A stretch of 64,000 nucleotides of DNA from DASSQJ01 sp963773655 (GTDB taxonomy: Bacteria; Actinomycetota; Actinomycetes; Actinomycetales; Dermatophilaceae). The notes under the pieces were generated by a model that saw only the letters and a list, made by a program, of their open reading frames with translations, ran no database searches and was not told the origin of the DNA. The stretch lies in assembly GCA_963773655.1 (NCBI GenBank), contig CAVZBX010000003.1, positions 124,001 through 188,000 on the forward strand. Direction: 5' to 3'. Shown one piece after another: positions 16,691 to 25,425 of this stretch. The position numbers were made by a program, and so were the translations under genes. Positions within the stretch are counted from its first letter, which is position 1. Every line of letters begins with the position of its first letter.

Positions 16691-17416
16691 TCAGTCCCGG
16701 AGCAGCTGCGTCAGCCGCTGGGCGTTCGCCACGGCGTAGCCGTGCTCGTCGTTGTTGAAGTAGCCCCGCACCTCGTGCCCCGACCCGGTCCACTCCCGGA
16801 TGCGCTCGGCCCACCAGGACAGGTCCTGCTCCGGGTACGACCCGGCGTAGAGGTGGTCGTGGCTCGGGCCGTGCCAGCGGACGTAGACCAGCGGCGCGGT
16901 GGCCCGCAGGACGCAGGGGAGGTGCGCCCCGCTCATCACGACGTAGGCCGCGCGGTGCCGCTCCAGGAGGTCGAAGACGCCCGGCTGGTGCCACGACGGG
17001 TGGCGCAGCTCGACGGCGGTGGTGGTGCCAGGGGGCATGGCCGAGAGGGCGAGGTCGAGGCGGTCGTCGTCGCGCTCCATGGTCGGCGGCAGCTGGAGCA
17101 GCAGCGTCCCGGCCCGGTCGCCGAGCAGCCGCATCCCGCGGCCGATGATCTCCGCCCATCGCTCCGGCGCCCGCAGCCGCCGGGCGTGCGTGAGGGCGCG
17201 TGGCGCCTTGACGGCCATCTCGAAGCCCGCGGGGAGACGGTCGCGCCAGCCCGCGAAGGTGGTGTCCCTGGGCCAGCGGTAGTGGCTGGCGTTGAGCTCC
17301 ACCGTGGGGAGGGCCTCGGCGTAGTGCTCCAGCCACCGGCGCTGCGGCACCCCGGCGTAGAACGGCTCGCGCCAGCTCTGGTACGTCCACCCCGAGGTCC
17401 CGACGAGCGCGCTCAC
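16691..17416 (-). CDS. DUF72 domain protein
   Basis: A 241-residue TIM-barrel-like protein of the DUF72 (YecE) family. Visible signatures are LVGTSGWTYQSWREPFYAG at the start, VELNASHYRWP, FEMAVKAPRALTH, LLLQLPPTME, and near the end YFNNDEHGYAVANAQRL. The start is GTG with TGGAGGATGA upstream. The biochemical function is unknown; some members have been linked to nuclease-like or metal-binding activity, which cannot be tested here. A methyltransferase gene lies 31 nt upstream on the same strand and may share its transcript. Confidence 0.92.
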   Translation of the reverse strand: MSALVGTSGWTYQSWREPFYAGVPQRRWLEHYAEALPTVELNASHYRWPRDTTFAGWRDRLPAGFEMAVKAPRALTHARRLRAPERWAEIIGRGMRLLGDRAGTLLLQLPPTMERDDDRLDLALSAMPPGTTTAVELRHPSWHQPGVFDLLERHRAAYVVMSGAHLPCVLRATAPLVYVRWHGPSHDHLYAGSYPEQDLSWWAERIREWTGSGHEVRGYFNNDEHGYAVANAQRLTQLLRD

Positions 17417-17447
17417 CGGATCATCCTCCACCCGGGGACGCACCGGC

Positions 17448-18215
17448 TCAGGTCCGCGTGGCCACCCACAGCTCCTCCACCGGCCACCTGGCCGCCCATG
17501 CGGTCGACACGATCTCGTAGTACTCGTGCTCGGCAGCGTCCGCGGGCGCGTAGAGCTCGTGGATCGCGTCGACGACGAAGCCCGAGCCGCGCAGCAGCCG
17601 CACCCAGTCACCGTGCGAGGGATGGAACTCGACACCGCCGCCCGGCCAGCGCACCCGGTAGGCGTCTCTCGGCCCCCGGACGAGCGTCGCCTCGGCGACC
17701 CCTCCCTCGGCCGGCACGCACAGCGCCGAGAGGTGGCTGTTGGTGAGGAAGACCAGCCGGCCCCCCGGCCGGAGCAGGCGGGCCGCCTCGGGCAGCCACC
17801 GTTCCGGGTCGCACCACGCACCGGCGCCGTGCTCGCTGACGACGAGGTCGAAGGCCCCACCGGCCAGGGGGAGCTGCTGGGCATCGGCCTGGACCAGCGG
17901 GAAGACCGGCCCCACCTGCCCCTGCAACCTGACGGCGGTGGCCAGCTGCTCGCCCGAGGCGTCGATCGCGACCACGGTTGCCCCCGCACGCGCCAGCCAC
18001 GCCGCGACGTAGGCGGTGCCGGACGCCAGCTCTGCCACGTGGAGGCCACGAACGTCACCGAGGACACCGAGGTCTCGCTCCGGCACCCGGAACAGGCCCC
18101 ACACGACCTCCGGCAGCCGCCACATCTCCTCGGCCGCGGCATCGGTGAATCCCTGGTTCACGACGGCCCAGAGGGCACGGTTCAGCGCCAGGTCGGACGA
18201 TCCGGGACCGGTCAC
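17448..18215 (-). CDS. Class I SAM-dependent methyltransferase
   Basis: A 255-residue methyltransferase. Motif I is HVAELASGTAYVAAWLARAG at about residues 59-78, then VVAIDASGEQLATAVRLQ, the acidic loop QADAQQLPLAGGAFDLVVSE, and LLRPGGRLVFLTNSHL (motif III). The GTG start lies close to a helical N-terminus typical of this fold. Genes of this type (UbiE/Methyltransf_11-like) act on small molecules; no substrate can be inferred. It precedes the DUF72 gene. Confidence 0.88.
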   Translation of the reverse strand: MTGPGSSDLALNRALWAVVNQGFTDAAAEEMWRLPEVVWGLFRVPERDLGVLGDVRGLHVAELASGTAYVAAWLARAGATVVAIDASGEQLATAVRLQGQVGPVFPLVQADAQQLPLAGGAFDLVVSEHGAGAWCDPERWLPEAARLLRPGGRLVFLTNSHLSALCVPAEGGVAEATLVRGPRDAYRVRWPGGGVEFHPSHGDWVRLLRGSGFVVDAIHELYAPADAAEHEYYEIVSTAWAARWPVEELWVATRT

Positions 18216-18267
18216 CCGTGAATGCTAGGTGGCCGTCGGGTGCGGTGACAGGGTCGACCCGGGTGGT

Positions 18268-21138
18268 TCATCGTGCCCGGCGGGCGTCGTCGAGGATCTC
18301 GGCGAGGTGGTGGCTGGGCCTGCCGGCCAGGTCGGCCACCTGCACGCGGCAGGAGAAGCCGTCGGCGCAGACGACGCCCCCCGCCCCCAGCGCACGCACG
18401 GCGGGGAGCAGCGCCTGCTCGGCGATCGCCACCGACACCGCGTGGTGGCCGGGCACCAGGCCCCAGTCGCCGGCGAGCCCGCAGCAGCCGCGGACCACGC
18501 GGAGGTCCGCCCCCGCGCGCAGGAGCAGCTCCTCCTCGGCGGCCCACCCGGTGCTCGCGTGCTCGTGGCAGTGCGGCTGGGCCACGACCTCGACGACGGT
18601 GAGGTCCGGCGGTGCCCACCCGGGGGTGTCGAGCAGCAGCCGCGCGAGCGGCCGCGCGGCGGCGGCCACCCGGCGGGCGGCGTCCGAGCCCGGCAGCAGG
18701 TGCAGGGCGTCGTCGCGCAGGACCGTGAGGCACGACGGCTCGAGCCCGACGAGGGGGGCGCCGTCGGCCACCGCCGCGGCGAGGGCCGCGACGGTGGGGC
18801 GCAGCGTCGCGCGGGCCCGGTCGAGCCGGCCCGTGGACACCTCGGTGAGCCCGCAGCACAGCCCCTCCCCGACGACGCGCACCTCGTACCCCGCGCGGGT
18901 GAGCACCCGGACCGCCGACTGCGCCACCTGCGGGGAGAAGTGGTCGGTGAAGGTGTCGACCCAGAGGACGACCGGTCCGTGGGGGGCGCCGGTCGTGGGG
19001 CGGGGCCCCCCGCGGCCACGCCCGGCGAGGAAGGTGCGGGGCGCGAACGTCGGCAGGCGGCGCCGGGGGTCGATCCCGGCGACCCGCGAGGCCAACGGCG
19101 CGAGCGGGCCACGAGTCACCAGGTTGGCCAGCCGGGGCGCACGCGCGGCGACGTCGGCCCACTGCGGGAGCCGCCCCAGGGTGAGGTGGGTCCGGGGTCG
19201 ACGACGGCCGGCGTGCCGCTGGTGCAGCGCCTCGGCGCGCAGCCGGGCCACGTCGACCCCGGTGGGGCAGTCGCTCGCGCAGGCCTTGCAGCCGAGGCAC
19301 AGGTCGAGCGCGTCGGCCACCGCCGTTGAGTCCCACGACAGGCCGGACGCGCCCTGGGCGAGCTCCTGGAGCACCCGGGCCCGGCCGCGGGTGGAGTCCT
19401 TCTCCTCCCCGGTGGCCCGGTAGGACGGGCACATGACGTCGGTGGTGTGCGTCGCGAGGCACCTGCCGACGCCGGTGCACCGGTGCGAGACCTCATCGAG
19501 GCCGGCCGCGTCCGGCGCCAGCCCCGGCGGTCGACGGAGCGGGACGGGGGACCGGCTCGGCCAGCGCAGCGCGTCGTCGGGGGCGTCCGGAGCCACGAGC
19601 ACCCCCGGGTTGAGCAGGCCGTCGGGGTCGAGGAGCCGTTTGAGCCCGGCCTGCACGGCCAGCGCGCGGGGGGAGTACATCGCCGCGAGGAGCCCACCGC
19701 GGGCGCGGCCGTCGCCGTGCTCGCCCGACAGCGACCCGCCGTGGGCTGCGACCAGCGCGGCGGCGTCGTCGACGAACCGGCGGTAGGCCGCCCGCCCGCC
19801 GTGGTCCGTGAGCGGGAAGTCGATCCGCACGTGGAGGCAGCCGTCCCCGAAGTGGCCGTAGGGCAGCGCCCGCAGCCGGTGCTCGGCGAGCAGGGCGTCG
19901 AACCGGCGCAGGTAGGACCCGAGGTACTCGACCGGGACGGCGGCGTCCTCCCACCCGGCGTGCGCCGGAGCCCCGTCGAGGGTGCGCGCGGCGATGCCGG
20001 CCGCGTCCTCGCGCACCGACCAGACCGCGGCTGCCTCCGCCGGGTCGTCGACCACCCGCGCGTGGCGCGTGCCGACGGCCCGCACGAGGTGGCCGGCCCG
20101 CGACCGGAGCTCGGCGGGCTCGTCGCCGGCGAGCTCGACGAGGAGGAGCCCCCCGCCCGCGGGGAAGGAGGACTCCCGCTGGCGCCCCGAGCGGAAGAGC
20201 GGTGCGAGGAGCCGCCGGTCCACCCCCTCGCAGGCCGTCGGGTGGACAGCGAGGGTCAGCGGGGCCGCGTCCGCGGCGGTGGCGACGTCGGGGAAGCCGA
20301 GCAGCACGAGCAGGCGCAGGGGCTCGTCGCGCACCAGCCGCACCGTGGCCTGCTGCACCACGGCGAGGGTTCCCTCGCTGCCGACCAGCGTCCGGGTGAG
20401 GTCCCCGCCGTTCTCGGGGAGGAGGTGCTCGAGCGCGTACCCGGAGCCCTGGCGGCCGAACCGGCCGAACTCCGTCCGCACCGTCCCGAGGTGCTCGTCG
20501 ACGAGCCCCCGCGCAGCCGTCACGAGGCCGGGAGCCGCGTCGGTGCCCGGGACGTCGTGATCGGGCACGCGGAGCGCGAGCCGCCGGCCCGCGGCGGTCA
20601 GCACCTCGAGCCCGAGCACGTTGTCGCTGGTCCGGCCGTACCCCAGGGCGCGTGCCCCGCACGCGTTGTTGCCCACCATGCCGCCGACCGTGCACCGGGT
20701 GTGGGTGCTCGGGTCCGGGCCGAACCTCAGTCCGTGCGGCCGGGCTGCCTCCTGGAGGCGGGCGTGGACGGCGCCCGCTTCGACGACGGCCGTCGCCGCC
20801 TCGGGGTCGACGAACAGCACGCGACCGAGGTGGCGCTGGAGGTCCAGGACGAGCCCCGGACCGACCGCGTTGCCCGCGATGGACGTGCCGGCCCCGCGCG
20901 GGGTCAGGGGGATGCCGAGCTCCCGGCAGACCGCGAGCGCGGCGTCCACCTCGTCGCGGTGCCGTGGCCGGGCCACGGCGAGCGGGGGGAGCCGGTAGAG
21001 CGAGGCGTCCGAGGCGTACAGCGCCCGGGCCAGCGCGGAGCCGTCGACGTCGCCGACCCCGGCCCGGACCAGTGCCGCGGTCAGCTCCCGGCGGCGCTCG
21101 TCCTCCCGGTGGCGGCCACCTGACGACGTGCTGCCCAT
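18268..21138 (-). CDS. FAD- and Fe-S-binding 2-hydroxyacid (D-lactate/glycolate-type) dehydrogenase
   Basis: A 956-residue three-part oxidoreductase. First a PCMH-type FAD domain (about residues 35-270: IPLTPRGAGTSIAGNAVGPG and TVGGMVGNNACGARALGYGR), then the FAD-oxidase C-terminal domain with LPYGHFGDGCLHVRIDFPL and LSGEHGDGRARG, then a ferredoxin-like section (CLGCKACASDCPTGVD) and two CCG heterodisulfide-reductase-type domains (GLCCGLTEVSTG; RGCCGLAGDWG). This single-chain layout resembles GlcD, GlcF and DLD combined: oxidation of D-lactate or glycolate with electrons passed through Fe-S clusters to the membrane quinone pool. An alternative ATG lies 3 codons upstream. It overlaps the upstream DUF4386 gene by 58 nt. 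Confidence 0.92.
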   Translation of the reverse strand: MGSTSSGGRHREDERRRELTAALVRAGVGDVDGSALARALYASDASLYRLPPLAVARPRHRDEVDAALAVCRELGIPLTPRGAGTSIAGNAVGPGLVLDLQRHLGRVLFVDPEAATAVVEAGAVHARLQEAARPHGLRFGPDPSTHTRCTVGGMVGNNACGARALGYGRTSDNVLGLEVLTAAGRRLALRVPDHDVPGTDAAPGLVTAARGLVDEHLGTVRTEFGRFGRQGSGYALEHLLPENGGDLTRTLVGSEGTLAVVQQATVRLVRDEPLRLLVLLGFPDVATAADAAPLTLAVHPTACEGVDRRLLAPLFRSGRQRESSFPAGGGLLLVELAGDEPAELRSRAGHLVRAVGTRHARVVDDPAEAAAVWSVREDAAGIAARTLDGAPAHAGWEDAAVPVEYLGSYLRRFDALLAEHRLRALPYGHFGDGCLHVRIDFPLTDHGGRAAYRRFVDDAAALVAAHGGSLSGEHGDGRARGGLLAAMYSPRALAVQAGLKRLLDPDGLLNPGVLVAPDAPDDALRWPSRSPVPLRRPPGLAPDAAGLDEVSHRCTGVGRCLATHTTDVMCPSYRATGEEKDSTRGRARVLQELAQGASGLSWDSTAVADALDLCLGCKACASDCPTGVDVARLRAEALHQRHAGRRRPRTHLTLGRLPQWADVAARAPRLANLVTRGPLAPLASRVAGIDPRRRLPTFAPRTFLAGRGRGGPRPTTGAPHGPVVLWVDTFTDHFSPQVAQSAVRVLTRAGYEVRVVGEGLCCGLTEVSTGRLDRARATLRPTVAALAAAVADGAPLVGLEPSCLTVLRDDALHLLPGSDAARRVAAAARPLARLLLDTPGWAPPDLTVVEVVAQPHCHEHASTGWAAEEELLLRAGADLRVVRGCCGLAGDWGLVPGHHAVSVAIAEQALLPAVRALGAGGVVCADGFSCRVQVADLAGRPSHHLAEILDDARRAR

Positions 21139-21791
21139 GAGGGCCATCGTGCCGGACGGAGGCCGTGCGCGAGCAGCGCCAGCGCGAGCACGGCATCCGC
21201 GGTGAGCACCGGGACGAGGAGCGCCACCAGTCCCGGCCCGGCCGTGGGGAGCGCGGCGAGGGCCAGGGCCGCACCGCCTCCGGCGGTGACGGCCAGCGCG
21301 ACGAGGCGCGGGGTGAGCCGTGAGCGCCACAGTGCCACCCCGGCGACGAGGAGGTGCGCGGCGAGCACCAGCGAGGCGGTGTACCAGTCGTGGCGGAAGC
21401 CGGCGGCCCCCGCGGACCCGCGCCACAGCAGCAGGGACGCCGCCACCGCGAGCAGCAGGCCGTGCCCGACCCGGCTGAGCAGCGCGGCGTAGGCGGCCGG
21501 CCGCGCCCGGTCGCCGGCGACGAGGTAGAGCCCTCGGCCGACGACGACGTCGAGGCCGGCGACGACGAACAGCGAGGCCGCGACGTCGGCGGTGGAGCCG
21601 CCCGTCGGCACGGCGTCGAGTAGCCCCACCGCCGGAACGCTGAGCGCGAGGCCGCCGACCAGGGCGATCCCGGCTCCTCGTGCGGTGCCCGCGAGGGCCC
21701 GCTCGGCCCCCGTCGCCCGGCCCCGGCGCCGGGCGACCGAGGCCGGAGAGGCGGCAGCGGCCCGTGGGCGGGACGTGGTGGTCGTCGTCAT
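21081..21791 (-). CDS. DUF4386-like membrane protein
   Basis: A 236-residue protein with six hydrophobic segments after a basic N-terminus. The segment VAASLFVVAGLDVVVGRGLYLV, and later GFRHDWYTASLVLAAHLLVAGVALWR with its conserved His, resemble DUF4386 proteins; the match is by pattern only. The 3' end runs 58 nt into the downstream dehydrogenase gene in another frame, so its last 19 codons are probably not conserved. It is divergent from arginine deiminase. Function unknown. Confidence 0.65.
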   Translation of the reverse strand: MTTTTTSRPRAAAASPASVARRRGRATGAERALAGTARGAGIALVGGLALSVPAVGLLDAVPTGGSTADVAASLFVVAGLDVVVGRGLYLVAGDRARPAAYAALLSRVGHGLLLAVAASLLLWRGSAGAAGFRHDWYTASLVLAAHLLVAGVALWRSRLTPRLVALAVTAGGGAALALAALPTAGPGLVALLVPVLTADAVLALALLAHGLRPARWPSWAARRQVAATGRTSAAGS

Positions 21792-21802
21792 GCGTCGAGC
21801 GT

Positions 21803-21822
21803 GGCGGGTGCGGGCACCCGCC
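21803..21822. promoter_or_regulatory. Hairpin/inverted repeat in the DUF4386-arcA divergent region
   Basis: Perfect 8-bp inverted repeat (arms 21803-21810 and 21815-21822, loop CGGG) lying 12 to 31 nt before the DUF4386 start codon and about 160 nt before arcA. In the minus-strand transcript it would form a hairpin beside the ribosome binding site; as DNA it could be an operator. Confidence 0.3.
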
Positions 21823-21982
21823 GTCTCTCCGGGGCCACCCTGAACCGACCCCGACCCGCCCCCGAGGACACCCGGCCCCTCCGTCGGCGTGCGGGCACTG
21901 GCCTCGCGAGGTCTCCTGTGGTGGGATCGGTCGCGGCACCGGCGACCGCCGGGCCGCACCGGACGACGCGAAGGGGTTGCCG

Positions 21983-23245
21983 ATGGACGGGTCCGCGCCG
22001 CAGGCTCCGACGGCCCACGGGGTGCACTCGGAGGTGGGACGGCTGCGCAAGGTGCTCGTCTGCCGCCCCGGGCTGGCCCACCGGCGGCTCACGCCGACCA
22101 ACTCCGGAGGGCTGCTCTTCGACGACGTGATGTGGGTGGAGCAGGCCGAACGCGACCACGCCGACTTCGTCGCCAAGCTGCGTGCCCACGGCGTGGAGGT
22201 CGTCGAGCTGCACGACCTGCTCGCCGAGACGATGGCGATCGCCGAGGCCCGCGACTGGCTGCTCGACCGCAAGATCGTGCCCGACCAGGTCGGCCTGGGC
22301 CTGGTCACCAGCACCCGTGCCTTCCTCGAGTCGCTCGAGCCGGGCCGGCTCGCCGAGCTCCTCATCGGCGGCCTCGCCTTCGCGGACATCCCGGAGGAGT
22401 ACCGCACGCCGTTCACGGTCCTCGCCCGGGAGCAGTCCGGCTCCCGGGAGTACCTGATGCCGCCGCTGCCGAACACGCTCTACACCCGTGACACGACCTG
22501 CTGGGTGGGCGACGGCCTGACCCTCAACCCGCTGTACTGGCCCGCCCGCCAGAACGAGACCCTCATCTACAAGGCCATCTACACCTTCCACCCGGGCTAC
22601 GCGGGGTCCACGGTCTGGTGGGGCGACCCGGAGCGCTCCTGGGGTGAGGCGACCCTCGAGGGCGGCGACGTCATGCCGGTGGGCAACGGCGTGGTGCTCA
22701 TGGGGATGAGCGAGCGCACCTCCCGCCAGGCGATCACCCAGGTGGCCCGGGCGCTCTTCGAGCAGGGTGCGGCCGAGAGGGTGATCGTCGCCGGGATGCC
22801 GCAGCTGCGGGCGGCGATGCACCTCGACACCGTCTTCACCTTCGCCGACCGCGACGTCGTGACCCTGTACCCGACGATCATGGACGGCGTCCACACCTTC
22901 ACCCTCCGCCCGGCCGACGCCGCGCCGGGGGTGGAGATCTTCGACGAGGGGCAGGGCCGCTTCACCAAGGTCGTCGCGGACGCCCTCGACCTCGACGGCC
23001 TCAACGTCATCGAGACCGGCGGCGACGTCTACGCCTCGGAGCGCCAGCAGTGGGACAGCGGCAACAACGCCGTGGCGATCGAGCCGGGCGTGGTGTTCAC
23101 CTACGACCGCAACACGACGACGAACGCGTTGCTGCGCAAGGCCGGGGTGGAGGTCGTCGAGATCCGCGGCGCCGAGCTCGGCCGCGGCCGCGGTGGTGGG
23201 CACTGCATGACCTGCCCGCTGGTGCGCGACCCCGTCGACTACTGA
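21983..23245 (+). CDS. arcA: Arginine deiminase
   Basis: A 420-residue enzyme converting L-arginine to citrulline and ammonia. The family signature is complete: GVHSEVGRLRKVLVCRPGLA at the N-terminus, PNTLYTRDTTCWVG, the ALEGGDVMPVG-like EGGDVMPVGNG acid site, HLDTVFTFADRD (catalytic His and Asp) and GGGHCMTCPL near the end with the nucleophilic cysteine. Length agrees with bacterial ArcA. No arcB, arcC or antiporter gene is adjacent, which is common in actinomycetes; the citrulline may feed other pathways. AAGGGG precedes the ATG. Confidence 0.96.
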   Translation: MDGSAPQAPTAHGVHSEVGRLRKVLVCRPGLAHRRLTPTNSGGLLFDDVMWVEQAERDHADFVAKLRAHGVEVVELHDLLAETMAIAEARDWLLDRKIVPDQVGLGLVTSTRAFLESLEPGRLAELLIGGLAFADIPEEYRTPFTVLAREQSGSREYLMPPLPNTLYTRDTTCWVGDGLTLNPLYWPARQNETLIYKAIYTFHPGYAGSTVWWGDPERSWGEATLEGGDVMPVGNGVVLMGMSERTSRQAITQVARALFEQGAAERVIVAGMPQLRAAMHLDTVFTFADRDVVTLYPTIMDGVHTFTLRPADAAPGVEIFDEGQGRFTKVVADALDLDGLNVIETGGDVYASERQQWDSGNNAVAIEPGVVFTYDRNTTTNALLRKAGVEVVEIRGAELGRGRGGGHCMTCPLVRDPVDY

Positions 23246-23284
23246 GTGTCGGGCCGCCCGTCGGCCGGCCGCTCCCGCCGGCGC

Positions 23285-23413
23285 TCAGAGGTCGCGGCGG
23301 TAGTGCTCCTCGGGAGCACGGCTGCGGTGCACGAGGTTCCAGATGGCCAGCGCCAGCCCGCCCCACAGGACGAGCATGGCGAGGATCATCATCAGGATCG
23401 CTCCGGTGCTCAC
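23285..23413 (-). CDS. MetS-type small subunit of NSS transporter
   Basis: A 42-residue single-span membrane peptide (VSTGAILMMILAMLVLWGGL followed by ALAIWNLVHRSRAP) too short for most gene finders. Its GTG start overlaps the stop of the NSS transporter gene as GTGA, so the two are co-translated. In Corynebacterium the MetP transporter needs the small protein MetS for methionine and alanine import; this peptide has the same place, size and A-I-x-M-M-I-x-A-x-x-V-x-W-G-G-L pattern. Confidence 0.85.
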   Translation of the reverse strand: MSTGAILMMILAMLVLWGGLALAIWNLVHRSRAPEEHYRRDL

Positions 23414-24966
23414 GGCGACACCTCCTCCTCCTGCTCGAGGACGTCCTCCGGCGGTGACAGCGAGGTCTCGGGCCGCCACCGCACGACCACGGTGAGGACT
23501 CCGAGGACCACGACCAGGGTCGCCATCCCCCAGCCGAAGACGGCGAGCATCCACGTCGGGTACCCCTCGTAGGGTGTGCCTACGTCGGTGGTGAGCTCGC
23601 GGACCAGCACCACGGCCAGCGCCGCCGGCGTGACGACGGCGATGAGCACCACCCACCAGCGGCCGAGCGGCACCGACCCGGTGCGGTTGAGGTGCGCGGC
23701 GATCGGGCCGAGGGCGCGGGCCACCCACGCCAGGGCGAGCATGCTGATGACCGCGACGAGCAGGATGCCGTAGCGGTTGATGAAGTGGTCGACGATGTCG
23801 AGGACGTAGATCCCGCTCGTGGTCGAGAAGAAGACCAGGCTGACCAGGGCCGAGGGGACCACCACCCACAGGGTCGCGGTGAGACGGGTGGTCTCGAACT
23901 TGTCGCGCACGGCCGAGATGACGACCTCGATGACGCTGACCAGCGAGGTGACCCCGGCGAAGACGAGCGACCCGAAGAACAGGACGCCGATGAGGGCGCC
24001 CGCGGGGGCCTCGTTGATGATGGCTGGGAAGGCCACGAAGGCCAGCCCGATGCCGCTCGAGGCCACCTCGTCGACGGCGACGCCGTCGGCCTGCGCCATG
24101 AAGCCCAGCGCGGCGAAGACGCCGATGCCGGCCAGCAGCTCGAAGCCGGAGTTGGAGAAGCCGACGACCAGCCCGGAGCCGGTCATGTCGGTGCGCCGGG
24201 ACACGTACGAGGAGTACGTGATCATGATCCCGAACCCGACCGAGAGCGAGAAGAAGATCTGGCCGAACGCGGCCGCCCAGACCGAGGTCTCGCGCAGGGC
24301 GGCCCAGTCGGGGCTGAACAGGGCGTCGAGGCCCTGGCCCGCGCCGGGGAGGAGCAGCGCCTGGACCACGAGGGCGGCGAAGGCGAGGAGGAGCACCGGG
24401 ATGAAGACCACCGCGGTGGCGCCGATGCCCTTCTGCACGCCCGCGGCCATGATGACGAGCACCGCCACCCAGACGACGGCGAGGGGGACGAGCACGCCCG
24501 GCACGACGTCGAGGCTGACGCCGGGGTCACCGGCCTGGAGGAAGGACCCGAAGAGGAACGCCTCGGGGGCGTCGCCCCAGGCCTTGTCGATGGAGAAGAA
24601 GGTGTAGCGCACCGCCCAGGCGATGACCGCCGCGTAGTAGACGGCGATGACGAAGCAGATGCCGACCTGCCACCAGCCGAGCCACTCGGTGCGGCGGTCG
24701 GTGCGGGCGAAGGACAGCGGGGCCGAGCCGCGCGCCCGGTGGCCCAGGCCGTAGTCGAGGAGGAGGAAGGGCAGCCCGGCGGTGAGCAGCGCCACGAGGT
24801 AGGGGATGACGAAGGCGCCGCCGCCGTTCTCGTAGGCGACGTAGGGGAAGCGCCAGATGTTGCCGAGACCGACGGCCGAGCCGATAGCGGCGAGGATGAA
24901 GACCCTGCGCGAGGAGAACGCGCCGCGCCGGGCCTCGGCGGGGGCGGCGCTGCCCGAGGCGGTCAT
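23410..24966 (-). CDS. NSS (SNF) family sodium-dependent amino-acid transporter, MetP-like
   Basis: A 518-residue transporter with about twelve membrane helices. The first helix carries LAAIGSAVGLGNIWRFPYVA and the next YENGGGAFVIPYLVAL, the diagnostic unwound substrate and sodium site of the neurotransmitter:sodium symporter family. Likely imports methionine, alanine or a related amino acid with sodium, judged from the MetS partner just downstream. The ATG overlaps the stop of the VOC gene (ATGA), making a VOC-transporter-MetS operon. Confidence 0.94.
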   Translation of the reverse strand: MTASGSAAPAEARRGAFSSRRVFILAAIGSAVGLGNIWRFPYVAYENGGGAFVIPYLVALLTAGLPFLLLDYGLGHRARGSAPLSFARTDRRTEWLGWWQVGICFVIAVYYAAVIAWAVRYTFFSIDKAWGDAPEAFLFGSFLQAGDPGVSLDVVPGVLVPLAVVWVAVLVIMAAGVQKGIGATAVVFIPVLLLAFAALVVQALLLPGAGQGLDALFSPDWAALRETSVWAAAFGQIFFSLSVGFGIMITYSSYVSRRTDMTGSGLVVGFSNSGFELLAGIGVFAALGFMAQADGVAVDEVASSGIGLAFVAFPAIINEAPAGALIGVLFFGSLVFAGVTSLVSVIEVVISAVRDKFETTRLTATLWVVVPSALVSLVFFSTTSGIYVLDIVDHFINRYGILLVAVISMLALAWVARALGPIAAHLNRTGSVPLGRWWVVLIAVVTPAALAVVLVRELTTDVGTPYEGYPTWMLAVFGWGMATLVVVLGVLTVVVRWRPETSLSPPEDVLEQEEEVSP

Positions 24967-25358
24967 GCGGCGTCGGGGTCGGGCTGGTGGATGCCGAAGG
25001 TATTGCCCTCGGGGTCGAGGAAGTAGCCCTGCCAGGCCATGCCCGTGAGAGCCACTTTCGGGACGGCCACGGTCCCTCCGGCCCTGGCGATGGCCTCGGC
25101 CGCGGCGTCGAAGTCCTCGACCCCCATGGTGAGCACCGCGGCGTTCGTGCCCGCACCGGCCGGGGGTGCCGCGCCCTGGCGCAGCTGCATCCCGCCGTCG
25201 ATGCCGGGCTCACCCTCCTGCCCGGTGGTGACACCGAGGTACGGCGAGCCGGTGACGTGGCCCCAGTCCTGGAACTGCCAGCCGAAGACCGCCCCGTAGA
25301 AGGCGCGGGCACGGTCCAGGTCGTCGCACTGGATCTCGAAGTGGATGGGACGGGACAT
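24963..25358 (-). CDS. VOC (glyoxalase/bleomycin-resistance) family protein
   Basis: A 131-residue vicinal-oxygen-chelate fold protein: HFEIQCDDLDRARAFYGAVFGWQFQDWG at the start and GYFLDPEGNTFGIHQPD at the end flank the two beta-alpha-beta modules; His and Glu at the usual metal positions are present. A GGAGGAGGAGG run lies in front of the ATG. Its 4-nt overlap with the NSS transporter shows co-transcription, but no functional link is obvious. Substrate unknown. Confidence 0.9.
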   Translation of the reverse strand: MSRPIHFEIQCDDLDRARAFYGAVFGWQFQDWGHVTGSPYLGVTTGQEGEPGIDGGMQLRQGAAPPAGAGTNAAVLTMGVEDFDAAAEAIARAGGTVAVPKVALTGMAWQGYFLDPEGNTFGIHQPDPDAA

Positions 25359-25425
25359 GGCTCCTCCTCCTCCTGCGCGTGCCGTCCAGCCTGTCACCGA
25401 TGGCGCCGGCTGTCTCCCCCTGCCG

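Noticed and set aside
21148..22476. Upstream extension of the 2-hydroxyacid dehydrogenase frame by over 440 codons
   Set aside because: The extension crosses the DUF4386 gene and is antisense to the start of arcA; conserved dehydrogenase sequence begins only near 21138.
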